Source of the DNA: UBA1926 sp002337215
GTDB lineage: Bacteria > Planctomycetota > Phycisphaerae > Phycisphaerales > UBA1924
Assembly: GCA_963973795.1 (NCBI GenBank)
Contig: CAXBAF010000001.1
Coordinates: 62,001 to 126,000, forward strand
Length of the DNA: 64,000 nucleotides
Reading direction: 5' to 3'
Shown here: positions 53,181 to 61,664 of the stretch, in pieces
Numbering within the stretch: the stretch's first letter is position 1
How the letters are laid out: the number at the start of each line of letters is the position of its first letter
Notes under the pieces: model-generated
The model's database searches: none
Seen by the model: the letters and a program-made list of their open reading frames with translations, nothing else
Told to the model about the DNA's origin: nothing
Translations under genes and position numbers: made by a program

Positions 53181-53606
53181 TTACCAGTCGCCGCCTCCGC
53201 CGCGACCGCCGCCGCCGCCACCGCCGTAGCCGCCGCGACCACCGCCGCCGCCACCACCGCCGTAGCCGCCGCGACCACCGCCGCCGCCGCCACCACCGTA
53301 GCCGCCGCGACCACCGCCGCCGCCGCCACCGTAACCACCACCGCCGCCACCGCTGCGGGGCTGACGCTCACGTGCTTCGTTGACCGTCAGCGGGCGACCG
53401 CCGAAGTCCTGCCCGTTGAGGGCTTCGATGGCCTTGTCGGCCTCGTCATCGTTGGCCATTTCGACGAACCCGAAGCCGCGAGGCCGACCGGTCTCGCGGT
53501 CCATGATCATCGCCACGCTGGCAACTTCACCGTGCTGGCTAAAGATTTCCTGAATTTCCGCCTCGCTGGCGCTGAACGGCAGGTTGCCGACATACAGCTT
53601 CTTCAT
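53181..53606 (-). CDS. Glycine-rich RNA-binding protein (single RRM)
   Basis: A 141-aa protein with one RNA-recognition motif (residues 2-80): RNP2 is KLYVGNL and RNP1 is RGFGFVEM. A Gly/Tyr/Arg tail follows (about 87-141), built from repeats of R-G-G-Y and seven to eight glycines. Cyanobacterial and other bacterial proteins of this type respond to cold shock and bind RNA, and RGG-type tails add non-specific RNA binding or promote condensation. The ATG at 53606 gives the exact RRM start. The tail DNA is a tandem array whose copy number could vary. Confidence 0.92.
   Translation of the reverse strand: MKKLYVGNLPFSASEAEIQEIFSQHGEVASVAMIMDRETGRPRGFGFVEMANDDEADKAIEALNGQDFGGRPLTVNEARERQPRSGGGGGGYGGGGGGGRGGYGGGGGGGGRGGYGGGGGGGGRGGYGGGGGGGRGGGGDW
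53190..53350 (-). repeat. Tandem repeats encoding the Gly/Arg/Tyr tail
   Basis: About four copies of a roughly 36-bp unit encoding R-G-G-Y and a run of glycines, with small length differences between copies. The array is entirely inside the RRM protein gene. Confidence 0.8.
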
Positions 53607-53980
53607 CAGTCTGATCCGATCCGTGTGCCCGAGAGTCAAGTCAATGGACGGTTTATCGATCGCGACTCGGGCCGAATCGGAATCTGAACCGTGGACCCGC
53701 CGGAAGCTTCCCGGCTTGCAAAGTCCGCGGGAAGTGTACCAGCGCAGTCCCCGATCCAAGCGGAAACTCCTGAAACAAACAATTCTTTCTCCGCCGGTTT
53801 CTCCCCGGTTCGAGCCTCATCGCGACGGGTGCCACGACAGGCATCCACAGGTCGTTGCCCAAAGGCGATCCGCAACACCACGAACAGGTGGGGGCCTGCC
53901 CGGCCCGCGGGGCCTTCTACCATCCACTCCGCGAGCCGCAACACAGGTGCACATGACGACCCCAGGATGACCGCGACGCC
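53607..53980. other. Intergenic region between divergent RRM and ClC genes
   Basis: These 374 bp hold the divergent upstream regions of two genes. Minus-strand frames that extend the RRM protein upstream, or run antisense through the ClC gene, are not credible. I saw no clear promoter pair or RNA gene. Confidence 0.45.
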
Positions 53981-55813
53981 GTGAAACGAGCCGACCTGAA
54001 TACAAGTCTCAAGAGCCTGATCCGCAGTCTCGGTTTCGAGCGAGACTGGTATCTCATCCTCATCGGCGCCGGTATCGGCACGATCACGGCCTTCGGTGCC
54101 CTCGGCTTCGCCTGGCTCCTCCACGAGGTCGAGCAGACCACCAATGTCGCCCGAGCCGACCTCCCGCGGTATCTCCTGCCCCTCGTGCCGATGGCGGGCG
54201 CCTTCGTCAGCGCGGTCCTCGTCTGGCGATTCGCGAGCGAGGCCAAGGGCCACGGCGTCCCCCAGGTCCTCAAGGCCCTCATTCAACGCAACGGCGAGAT
54301 CCCCCTCCGGGTCGGCATCGTCAAGGTTTTCGCCTCGATCACGACCGTCGGCACGGGCGGATCGGCGGGCACCGAGGGCCCGATCGTTCAGATCGGTGCT
54401 GTCGCGGGCTCGTTCCTGAGCCGGAGACTGAACATCCCGCGCGAGCATGTGCGCACGCTCGTGGGTTGCGGCGCCGCCGCGGGCATCGCGTCGATCTTCA
54501 ACGCACCCATCGCCGGGGTCTTCTTCGTTCTCGAGATTCTCCTCCGCGATTTCTCGATCCGCGTTTTTACGCCCATCGTCATCGCCTCCGTCTTCAGCGC
54601 CGCGACCACCCAGGCCTTCCACGGCGAGAACGAGGCGATCTTCTTCGCCCGCGAACTCCTGATCGGCTACGAGTTCACGCTCGCCGAATTGCCCAGCTAC
54701 GTCGTCCTCGGCATCGTCTGCGGCTGCACCGCCGTGCTCTTCAATTGGATGCTCCACAAGGGCGAGGACCTCTTCGAGAAGTTCCGCCTCCACCCGATCG
54801 CGAAGCCTGTTTTCGGTGCCTTCCTGCTCGGCCTGCTCGGCCTCGCCTACCTCTCCATTCCCAGCCTCGGCAACGATGACAACGCACCCCCATTCTTCGG
54901 GAACGGCTACGAGACCATCCGCTGGCTCCTCAACCCCGCCGCCTACGACGCGAATGCTGATGCGCTCCACGCGCCCCTCCCGACGCTCTTCACCGTCCTT
55001 GCCGCGCTCGTCATACTCAAGTCTCTCGCGACGACCCTGACGCTCGGCTCGGGCGGCTCAGGCGGAGTCTTCGCACCCAGCCTCTTCCTGGGCGCCGTCG
55101 CGGGCGGCGCGTTCGGCGTCGCGCTCGACAACACGGGGCTCATCCCCGAGGGCGGGTCCCCCGCGTCCTACGCCCTCGTGGGCATGGCGGCCGTCGTCGC
55201 CGGCTCAACCCACGCGCCGCTCACCGCCATCCTCATCCTCTTCGAGCTCACCCGCGACGAGTATGTCCTGCTTCCCATCATGCTCAGCGCCGTCATCGCG
55301 ACCGTCGTCAGCCAACTCATCAACCGAGACTCGGTCTACACCTTCAAGCTCCGTCGCGAGGGCGTCCTTGTCGGCGCGGCCCGCGACCTGACCATCCTCC
55401 GCCGTCTCCGCGTCAGCGACGTCGCCCCCGAGCCCATGCCCAGCGAGCCCGTCTACGCCTCCGACCCCGTCTCCAAGCTCATCGCCCTGCACGCGACCTA
55501 CCACGTCCCCGATTTCCCCGTCGTCGACCAGGCGGGCGGCTACATGGGCACCGTCACCGGGGGCGACATGCGGACCGCCCTGATCGACCGCGAGGCGATC
55601 CCGCTCCTGCTCGTCGCCGAACTCATGCGCACCGACATCCCCGTCGTCCACGCCGGGGACACCCTCGACACCGTGATGAACAAGTTCGCGACCCACGACG
55701 TCACCAGCCTCGCCCTCGTCCGCGAGCGCAACGACGGGGTCGCCGAGCCCCTCGGGCTCATCACGCGCGGCCGGGTCCTCAGCCGGTATCATGCGGCTCT
55801 GGAAGATTCATAA
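53981..55813 (+). CDS. ClC-type chloride channel/transporter with CBS domains
   Basis: A 610-aa membrane protein. The ClC selectivity motifs are present: GHGVPQV (the GSGIP position, with His for Ser as in many CBS-bearing bacterial ClCs), GTEGPIVQIG (with the gating Glu) and GSGGSGGVFAPSLFLGA. About 430 residues of helices are followed by a pair of CBS domains (from about 465) that may bind nucleotides. The start is GTG at 53981 and the gene stands alone, divergent from the RRM gene. It could work as a Cl-/H+ exchanger or a channel; sequence alone does not settle this. Confidence 0.92.
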   Translation: MKRADLNTSLKSLIRSLGFERDWYLILIGAGIGTITAFGALGFAWLLHEVEQTTNVARADLPRYLLPLVPMAGAFVSAVLVWRFASEAKGHGVPQVLKALIQRNGEIPLRVGIVKVFASITTVGTGGSAGTEGPIVQIGAVAGSFLSRRLNIPREHVRTLVGCGAAAGIASIFNAPIAGVFFVLEILLRDFSIRVFTPIVIASVFSAATTQAFHGENEAIFFARELLIGYEFTLAELPSYVVLGIVCGCTAVLFNWMLHKGEDLFEKFRLHPIAKPVFGAFLLGLLGLAYLSIPSLGNDDNAPPFFGNGYETIRWLLNPAAYDANADALHAPLPTLFTVLAALVILKSLATTLTLGSGGSGGVFAPSLFLGAVAGGAFGVALDNTGLIPEGGSPASYALVGMAAVVAGSTHAPLTAILILFELTRDEYVLLPIMLSAVIATVVSQLINRDSVYTFKLRREGVLVGAARDLTILRRLRVSDVAPEPMPSEPVYASDPVSKLIALHATYHVPDFPVVDQAGGYMGTVTGGDMRTALIDREAIPLLLVAELMRTDIPVVHAGDTLDTVMNKFATHDVTSLALVRERNDGVAEPLGLITRGRVLSRYHAALEDS

Positions 55814-55850
55814 AAGACCCGATCTGTTCATGCGCAAAGGGAAGACGACC

Positions 55851-56567
55851 ATGAGCCAGCACCCCGCTCACCACGACGCCTACGCCGCCGAGCCCGGCAG
55901 CGGGCTCGCCGTGACGTCCCTCGTCATGGGCATCCTCGGCCTCATCCTCTGCCCGCTGACCTCGATCCCGGGTCTGATCCTGGGCATCATGGGCCTCGCG
56001 CGTGCCAACGAGACCCCGCCGCGTGCGAGCGGCAAGGGGATGGCGATCGCCGGCGTCGTCACCAGCGGCCTCGCCATGCTCGCGAGCATCCTCGTCGTCC
56101 CGCTCCTCATCGGCATCATGCTCCCCGCCCTCGGGCAGGCACGCCAGTCCGCGATGCGGCTCCAGAGCTCGGCCAACATCCGCATGATGCTCCAGGGCCT
56201 CTCGATCCAGAGTCAGGCCAACAACGGCCAGTTTCCCCAGACCGCCGACGACTGGCAGCAGAACCTCATCGACGCGGGGTTTGTCTCCGCGGACATGTTC
56301 ACCAGCCCGGCGACCGACGGTCTGGGCGACGACTACTTCTTCGTCCCCGGAGGCCGGGACGACTTCGATGCCTCCCGCATCGTCATCTACGAAGACCCCG
56401 CCCTGAACCCCGACGGCACCCTCATCGGCTTCGCCGACGCCCACGTCGAATGGTTTGACCAGACCACCGCGATGCAGATGCTCAGCAATTTGACCCTTCC
56501 CGACGGCACGCGATACGCGCCGCATGAGAGCGATCCATCAGCATCGGCACGCGGGGGCCAGCCGTGA
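55851..56567 (+). CDS. DUF4190 domain fused to a pseudopilin-like (H-X9-DG type) domain
   Basis: A 238-aa membrane protein. Residues 18-100 form a DUF4190-type unit: two helices around a short loop (SLVMGILGLILCPLTSIPGLILGIMGL) and a third (GVVTSGLAMLASILVVPLLIGIMLP). From there it continues as ARQSAMRLQSSANIRMMLQGLSIQSQANNGQFP and ends in LIGFADAHVEWFDQ, which resembles planctomycete type II pseudopilins (a helix with N-x-R, then a 'FaDGHVE' strand). There is no prepilin cleavage site. The ATG at 55851 follows AAGGGA; a start seven codons earlier is possible. It overlaps the next gene (GTGA). Confidence 0.65.
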   Translation: MSQHPAHHDAYAAEPGSGLAVTSLVMGILGLILCPLTSIPGLILGIMGLARANETPPRASGKGMAIAGVVTSGLAMLASILVVPLLIGIMLPALGQARQSAMRLQSSANIRMMLQGLSIQSQANNGQFPQTADDWQQNLIDAGFVSADMFTSPATDGLGDDYFFVPGGRDDFDASRIVIYEDPALNPDGTLIGFADAHVEWFDQTTAMQMLSNLTLPDGTRYAPHESDPSASARGGQP

Positions 56568-57181
56568 TTGAGTCGCGTTGCCGCATTCCGCTTGTTCGAC
56601 TCGCGGTCTTCGGGAGTATCGCGGTCACCCTCACCGCCTGCACCTCCCCCTGGCGTGAGTCCTTCGAGCCCGCCACCATCGCCGACTACCCGCCCACCGA
56701 GCGGGCCGTCATCCGCGAGGTCCCCTGGGAGCGGATCGACACCGTGCTCCGCGCCATCGACGCCGAGCGGGCTGCGAGCGATGTCCACCCCGACGAATGG
56801 CCCGCCGACCGCCTCAGCGCCGAGAAGGCCCGCCTCGCGACCGCGCTGCAACTCTCCGAAGACCCGGCCGATCTCGAGATCCTGGGCCGGAGCGTCTTCA
56901 AATCGACCGCCGATGTTGACCTCTTCGACGGCTCGCTCTCGGCGTTCGCGACCTCGATCGGTGCCGACTACGCGATCTGGAGCACGTCCTACGTCGGCCG
57001 GGCCCAGACGATCGAGCGTGAGCCCGTCACCCGTACCGGGGCGGGGTGGACCCGCCATCGTCGCCGCGACGGCCATGTCGATTACGACTATCTGCCCTAC
57101 AACGAGACGCTCTACGTCCCCGTCGTCATCGAACGCGACCAGTTCGCCTGGGTTGTCTTCTATGTCCGCCTGCTCGACTGA
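56564..57181 (+). CDS. Lipoprotein of unknown function
   Basis: A 205-aa protein with a lipoprotein signal (VFGSIAVTLTAC, cysteine at 26) and a soluble domain of mixed helix and strand. The C-terminal half is mostly strands (YAIWSTSYVGRAQTIEREPV, TLYVPVVIERDQFAWVVFYVRLL). No family was recognised. The GTG start overlaps the DUF4190-pseudopilin gene stop by 4 bp, so the two are coexpressed and may act together at the cell surface. Confidence 0.65.
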   Translation: MIESRCRIPLVRLAVFGSIAVTLTACTSPWRESFEPATIADYPPTERAVIREVPWERIDTVLRAIDAERAASDVHPDEWPADRLSAEKARLATALQLSEDPADLEILGRSVFKSTADVDLFDGSLSAFATSIGADYAIWSTSYVGRAQTIEREPVTRTGAGWTRHRRRDGHVDYDYLPYNETLYVPVVIERDQFAWVVFYVRLLD

Positions 57182-57213
57182 CCCGGGAGACCGGCACCGA
57201 CCCGGTGCAATTG

Positions 57214-57840
57214 CTACCCGCCGATCGCGAAGTATTCGCCGATCCCCGAGAGCATGCCCTCCGCCGCGACCGCGGCGAGAATCAGCCCCATCACGCGGCT
57301 CACGACGCTCGCGCCCGAAGCCCCGATGAGGCGTCCGATCCGCGTTGCCGCCAGCATCGCGACCAGCACGAGCCCCAGCACAACGAGCATCACCGCGATC
57401 GTGAGCGTCTGCTCGCCGATCGAGTACGTGCCGTTCTCCGTGCGCACGATCACGGCCATCATCGAACCGGGCCCCGCGATCGACGGGATCGCCAGCGGGT
57501 AGATCGCCGAGTCGAGCGCATCGTCGGCGTGCTTCTCCGCCTCCGCGACCTCGTGCTCGGGCTTGCTGGTCCCGAAGATCATGTCGAGCGCGAACAGGAA
57601 CAGGATCACGCTGCCCGCGACCCGGAACGCGGCGAAGTCGATGTTCAGCGTCGTGAGCAGGAACTGACCGACGACGGCGCACCCCAGGAGCAGCAGCGTG
57701 GAGACAATCGCGGCCCGGATCGCGACGCGCCGCCGGACGGACTCGGGAAACTGCGCGGTGACCGCCAGGAACACCGGCACCGTCCCGATGGGGTCGATGA
57801 TGGTGAACATGAAGATGAAATCGCTGATGAGCCGTTCCAC
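57214..57840 (-). CDS. MarC-family integral membrane protein
   Basis: A 208-aa protein of six helices in the MarC/UPF0056 family, whose transported substrate is unknown. Signatures are the first-helix FTIIDPIGTVPVFLAV and the second-half IPSIAGPGSM. The GTG start at 57840 has GGAGG about 6 nt upstream and precedes the first helix; the longer frame begins in an arginine-rich stretch without family character. The gene is not next to any marRAB-like regulator. Confidence 0.9.
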   Translation of the reverse strand: MERLISDFIFMFTIIDPIGTVPVFLAVTAQFPESVRRRVAIRAAIVSTLLLLGCAVVGQFLLTTLNIDFAAFRVAGSVILFLFALDMIFGTSKPEHEVAEAEKHADDALDSAIYPLAIPSIAGPGSMMAVIVRTENGTYSIGEQTLTIAVMLVVLGLVLVAMLAATRIGRLIGASGASVVSRVMGLILAAVAAEGMLSGIGEYFAIGG

Positions 57841-57966
57841 CCGGTCCTCCGTGCGGCGGTTGGTCCGCGGTCGTCGTGCGAGGCCGAGCCTATCAGGAGG
57901 CTCGTCGATCCGTGTTCCCTCGCGTTTCAAGGCTCGATCCGGGATCGATCCGCTGTCAGCCCGCGG

Positions 57967-58677
57967 TCAATCCGAGAACGAGCCCCACGCCGTTTCGACC
58001 GCGAGGGCGCGCGCGAGCCTGTCCCGATACGCACGGCGTGAGATCTCCACCCCACCGAGCGACCGCAGGTGATCGGTCATGAACTGCGTGTCCAGCAGCG
58101 TGAAGCCGCGAGCCCGCAGGTGCGAGTGGAGCGCAACCAGGCAGACCTTGCTCGCGTCCGTCCCGCCAAGATCGGGCCTGCTGAACATGCTTTCGCCCGC
58201 GAACAGGCCGCGGAGGTGGACGCCGTAGAGCCCGCCCACAAGCAGGGGATCGCCGTCCCCTTCACCCGTGTCATCCAGCCACGCCTCGACCGAATGGGCG
58301 TGTCCGGCCTCGAACAGCCGCGTGTACGCGCCCACGATCCGGTCGTCGATCCAGCTCTCGTCGCCCGATTGACCCGCCCGCGGCGCGCCGCAGGCACGGA
58401 CAACCGACTCGAAGGCGGTGTCGCTGGTCACACGGAATCGCCCCGAGCGGATCGTCGCCCGCAGGCTCCGGCTCACGCGGAGTCCGACCCCGTTCACAGG
58501 GTCGTCCAGCGGGATGATGCCCCGCGGGTCGGGGTCGTACCAATACACATCCCCCCCCGGCTCGGCCATCGGGAAAACACCTTCGGCGTACGCGGCGAGC
58601 AGCCCGTCCACAACCGGATCCTGGTCAGCCCCCTGGGTCGGCGTAATGGCGTTGTTTGGTTCTTCCGGGTCGGGCAT
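57967..58677 (-). CDS. aat: Leucyl/phenylalanyl-tRNA-protein transferase
   Basis: A 236-aa enzyme of the N-end rule that transfers Leu or Phe from tRNA to proteins with N-terminal Arg or Lys, marking them for ClpAP. Family blocks are GLLAAYAEGVFPMAEPG, WYDPDPRGIIPLD, SWIDDRIVGAYTRLFEAGHAHSVEAW, GGLYGVHLRGLFAGESMFS and TLLDTQFMTDHLRSLGGVEISR. Length is standard for the family. A clpS or clpA gene is not in the window. The ATG at 58677 fits the family start. Confidence 0.95.
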   Translation of the reverse strand: MPDPEEPNNAITPTQGADQDPVVDGLLAAYAEGVFPMAEPGGDVYWYDPDPRGIIPLDDPVNGVGLRVSRSLRATIRSGRFRVTSDTAFESVVRACGAPRAGQSGDESWIDDRIVGAYTRLFEAGHAHSVEAWLDDTGEGDGDPLLVGGLYGVHLRGLFAGESMFSRPDLGGTDASKVCLVALHSHLRARGFTLLDTQFMTDHLRSLGGVEISRRAYRDRLARALAVETAWGSFSD

Positions 58678-58836
58678 GTATGCTGAGCATAAATCGGTTC
58701 GTGCGACGAAATCCTCGGCGTCTGCTTCCCAAGTAGATGAGAAGGACGCCCGGCCGAACAGGCCGGACGGGATTGCGTCGCCGTTTCGAGGTCGCGGAGC
58801 GTCGTTTCAGTCTTTCGTCGAAGTGAGGGGAACGCC

Positions 58837-59079
58837 ATGATCGCAGATCTGATCGCCGAGATCGTCCGGGATGAAGAGAAACTTTTTCTCGTGCTGGGTA
58901 TCGGGTTGTTCGGCGTGCTCGGGATCATGAGCATGATCACCAAGACGTTTACCGCGATCGCGGCCGAGCGCACGAAGCGAGAGATTGCCGCGTATATCGC
59001 GGAGGGAACCATGTCCCCCGAGCAGGGCGAACGCCTCGTCAAGGCGGGCGGGCGCAAGATGTCGGGCTGGTGCGGCTGA
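58837..59079 (+). CDS. Small membrane protein, first of two tandem paralogs
   Basis: An 80-aa protein with a helix-forming N-terminus, one transmembrane helix (about residues 16-35) and a charged tail with ERTKREIAAYIAEGTMSPEQGERLVKAG. The tail resembles short SHOCT-like motifs (a helix, then G-x-[ML]-[ST]-P-E). Its own AGGGGAA lies close to the ATG. The next gene shares the same tail, so the pair arose by duplication. Function unknown. Confidence 0.7.
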   Translation: MIADLIAEIVRDEEKLFLVLGIGLFGVLGIMSMITKTFTAIAAERTKREIAAYIAEGTMSPEQGERLVKAGGRKMSGWCG

Positions 59080-59129
59080 TTCCGCCTCGCCGATGAATCG
59101 GAGCGTCGAACCATCCGCAGGAGCCAGAT

Positions 59130-59387
59130 ATGAATGAACTCTTGAGCACCGCCGCCCTCGCCAGAATCGATGGGGAGGTCGTCCCGATCGTCGCGATCTC
59201 GATGGGGTGCGGCATCGCCATCATCGCCATCATCTTCGGCAGCGTCAGGAGCATGGTGATCAACAGCAACCGTGAGAAGACCCGCCGCGAGGTGGCGGCG
59301 TACGTCGCCGAGGGATCGATCACCCCCGAGGACGCGGAACGCATTCTCACCGCGGGCCGCGAGTTCGAGCGCTCCGACAAGTGCTGA
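59130..59387 (+). CDS. Small membrane protein, second of two tandem paralogs
   Basis: An 85-aa protein with one transmembrane helix (about residues 18-38) and EKTRREVAAYVAEGSITPEDAERILTAG after it, matching the upstream gene's tail in more than half of its positions; the N-terminal parts differ. It begins 50 bp after the first gene with GGAG nearby. The two may form a small hetero-oligomeric membrane system. The fit to SHOCT-like motifs is an inference. Confidence 0.7.
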   Translation: MNELLSTAALARIDGEVVPIVAISMGCGIAIIAIIFGSVRSMVINSNREKTRREVAAYVAEGSITPEDAERILTAGREFERSDKC

Positions 59388-59414
59388 ATCCGGGACGTCT
59401 GAAACCACAGCCGG

Positions 59415-61499
59415 TCACGCGTTGAGCAGCGTGAGAATCCGCAATGGCTCGGCGACCGACCAGGCCTGCGCCGGGCAGCCGTCGGGCGCACGCGGCTCGT
59501 CGACAGAGTCATCACCGTCATAGATCTCGGGCAACTGCCCCAGCCCCGTCCCGCGGAGCACCGCAAGAAGGGGCTCGATCGATGCCCGCGCCTCCGCGGA
59601 CGCCGAATCCGAGAACCCGCCGGCCCGGAGGACCGCCTCCGCGTACGCCCCGATGAGCCAGGGCCAGACGGTGCCGTTGTGGTACGCCCCGTCGCGGGCC
59701 ATCATGTCGCCCCGGTAGCGGCCGACGTAGCCCGGGTCCGCGGGGTCGAGCGTGCGCACGCCGTGGGGCGTCAGGAGGCGATCGCGCGCGACACCGACGA
59801 CCGACGCGCGCTGGCTGTCGTCCAACGGACCGTGGGCAAGGCTCGCGGCGAACAACTGGTTGGGCCGGATCTCGGCGCTGGCGTCCCAGCCCCCGGATTC
59901 CCTGGGCTCGAGCCGATCGAACAGCCCCAGCCCGTCGGGGCGCACAAACGCGTCCGCGAACGATTCCCGGCACCGCTCGGCGATCGCGCGCTGCTCGGTC
60001 GCCCGGCGCCCGAACTCGTCCTCGATCGCGTCGGCGGTGACGATCAGCCCGTGATGCCACAGGGCGTTGATCTCGACCGCCTTGCCGTGCCTGGGGGTGA
60101 ACGTCACGCCCGCCCGCTGCGCGTCCATCCAGGTGAGCTGGGTGTCGGGGCTCCCGGCGGAGATCATCCCGTCATCGTCCATCCCGATGTCGTACTCGGT
60201 GCCGACGCGGTACGCATCGATGATGTCGTTGCAGGCCGGGGCGAGGTGCTCGATGTACCCGTCGTGATCGCCCGAGACACGTCGGTACTCCGCGGCCGCG
60301 TGCAGGAACCACAGCGGCGCATCCACCGTGTTGTAGTGGGCGGGCCCGGCCCGGTCGTCGAAGCGGTTGGGGATCAGTCCCCGCTTGCGGTTGTCGGCAA
60401 ACAGCCGGAGCGTGCCCAGCGCGTCGTAAGGCCGACCCGTCGAGAGAAGCAGCCCGGGCAGGCTGATCATCGTGTCGCGGCCCCAGTCGGTGAACCAGGG
60501 GTAGCCCGCGACGATCGAGCACTTGCGGGCGTCCGCCGGGCCGCGCCGGACGATGAAATCCTCGGCGGCGTCCACGAGCCGGGCGATCGCGTCGCGGTCG
60601 TCTTCGGTCGCGTCGGGCATCCGCTCGAGCACGGTGTCGATCCGCGTGCGCACACGGGTGGTCCTCGTCGTGCGGTCCCACTCGACCGCCTTGGTCTCCA
60701 TCGCGTCCATCGAGGCGTGCAGCGTGACCGTGCCTGTGCGCTCGCCGTCGTAGACAAACTCGCCGGGGCTGAACATGTCTTCGGTGGACGACTGGCCCCG
60801 CTCCGCGTCGCGGAGGTACTCAAGGTCGTGCCAGATGTCGGGGGCGTGGCGGTACTCGGCCTCGTCGCTGATGATGTGCACCCCCGCGCCGCGTGTAGCG
60901 CACATGACGCCCCCATCGACGGGACGCGCCTGGTGGTAGCCTGTGATCTGCTCGCCGCTCAGGAGTTCGTGGAAGTCACGCAGTGCAGTCAGCGGGCGGA
61001 GCGACAGGCGGAACGCCCCGGGTGCCTTGATGTCGTAAACGAGCGCGATCGCGTTCCGCTTGTCGAAGAGGTGGAGAGTCTTGGTGATGAACGCTTCGCC
61101 CTGCGGCGTATCGATGCGGTAGGTCCAGATCGCCTCGACTCCGCGGGTGAATGTGCAGGGTGCGGGAGCGTTGGTGGGGTGGTCGGCGGCGCCCTTGAAG
61201 TGGAATCCCGTGAGCGTGATCGTGCGCTCATTGGCACCCGCGGGGTCGAGCGTCAGCGTGTCGGTTACGGCGTTGAGGGCGACGACGCGGTTGACGGGGG
61301 GGGTGAGGGCCCCGACGAGCAGGCCGTGGTAGCGGCGGGTGTTGATGCCCGGGGCGGTGCTCATGCTGTACCCACCCAGTCCGTTGGTGAGGATCCACTC
61401 GCTCGCGAGCGGGGCGGGCAGGTCGTCGGCACCCCCGGTCGCGAGGTGGACGGTGTTGCATGTCAGGGGGTCGACTGCGGGCGCGGTGGCGGTTGGCAT
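59415..61499 (-). CDS. Glycogen debranching enzyme (amylo-alpha-1,6-glucosidase family)
   Basis: A 694-aa protein with the N-terminal GDE domain (ILTNGLGGYSMSTAPGINTRRYHGLLVG) and a C-terminal (alpha/alpha)6 barrel (from about residue 265: VAGYPWFTDWGRDTMISLPGLLLSTGR, then GRRATEQRAIAERCRESF, NGTVWPWLIGAY). This is the bacterial/archaeal type II debranching pattern, which removes alpha-1,6 branch stubs from glycogen. The acidic pair in the WGRD and PDTQLTWMDA blocks is consistent with an active enzyme. No other glycogen gene is nearby. It is divergent from guaB. Confidence 0.88.
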   Translation of the reverse strand: MPTATAPAVDPLTCNTVHLATGGADDLPAPLASEWILTNGLGGYSMSTAPGINTRRYHGLLVGALTPPVNRVVALNAVTDTLTLDPAGANERTITLTGFHFKGAADHPTNAPAPCTFTRGVEAIWTYRIDTPQGEAFITKTLHLFDKRNAIALVYDIKAPGAFRLSLRPLTALRDFHELLSGEQITGYHQARPVDGGVMCATRGAGVHIISDEAEYRHAPDIWHDLEYLRDAERGQSSTEDMFSPGEFVYDGERTGTVTLHASMDAMETKAVEWDRTTRTTRVRTRIDTVLERMPDATEDDRDAIARLVDAAEDFIVRRGPADARKCSIVAGYPWFTDWGRDTMISLPGLLLSTGRPYDALGTLRLFADNRKRGLIPNRFDDRAGPAHYNTVDAPLWFLHAAAEYRRVSGDHDGYIEHLAPACNDIIDAYRVGTEYDIGMDDDGMISAGSPDTQLTWMDAQRAGVTFTPRHGKAVEINALWHHGLIVTADAIEDEFGRRATEQRAIAERCRESFADAFVRPDGLGLFDRLEPRESGGWDASAEIRPNQLFAASLAHGPLDDSQRASVVGVARDRLLTPHGVRTLDPADPGYVGRYRGDMMARDGAYHNGTVWPWLIGAYAEAVLRAGGFSDSASAEARASIEPLLAVLRGTGLGQLPEIYDGDDSVDEPRAPDGCPAQAWSVAEPLRILTLLNA

Positions 61500-61664
61500 G
61501 GCGTATCTCTTGGATTGGCGGTCGTCGTGATCGACGGATCTCGAGCCGGGGACGATTCGCGGGGAGTGGAAAGATGGTCGCCCGCGTGCGCAAACTTCGC
61601 GCTTCTGGGTCCAAGTATCGGCCCGTTGGCTTGACGGGCTGGTGTGGGTGTGGGAAACTGTCTC

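Noticed and set aside
53181..53350. CRISPR-like repeat array
   Set aside because: The repeats are contiguous with no spacers and encode the Gly-rich tail of the RRM protein.
53636..54970. A 444-codon minus-strand frame over the ClC gene
   Set aside because: Antisense to the ClC channel and rich in Glu/Asp/Arg without domain features.
59679..61634. A 651-codon plus-strand frame antisense to the debranching enzyme
   Set aside because: Shadow of the glycogen debranching gene; no recognisable domain.
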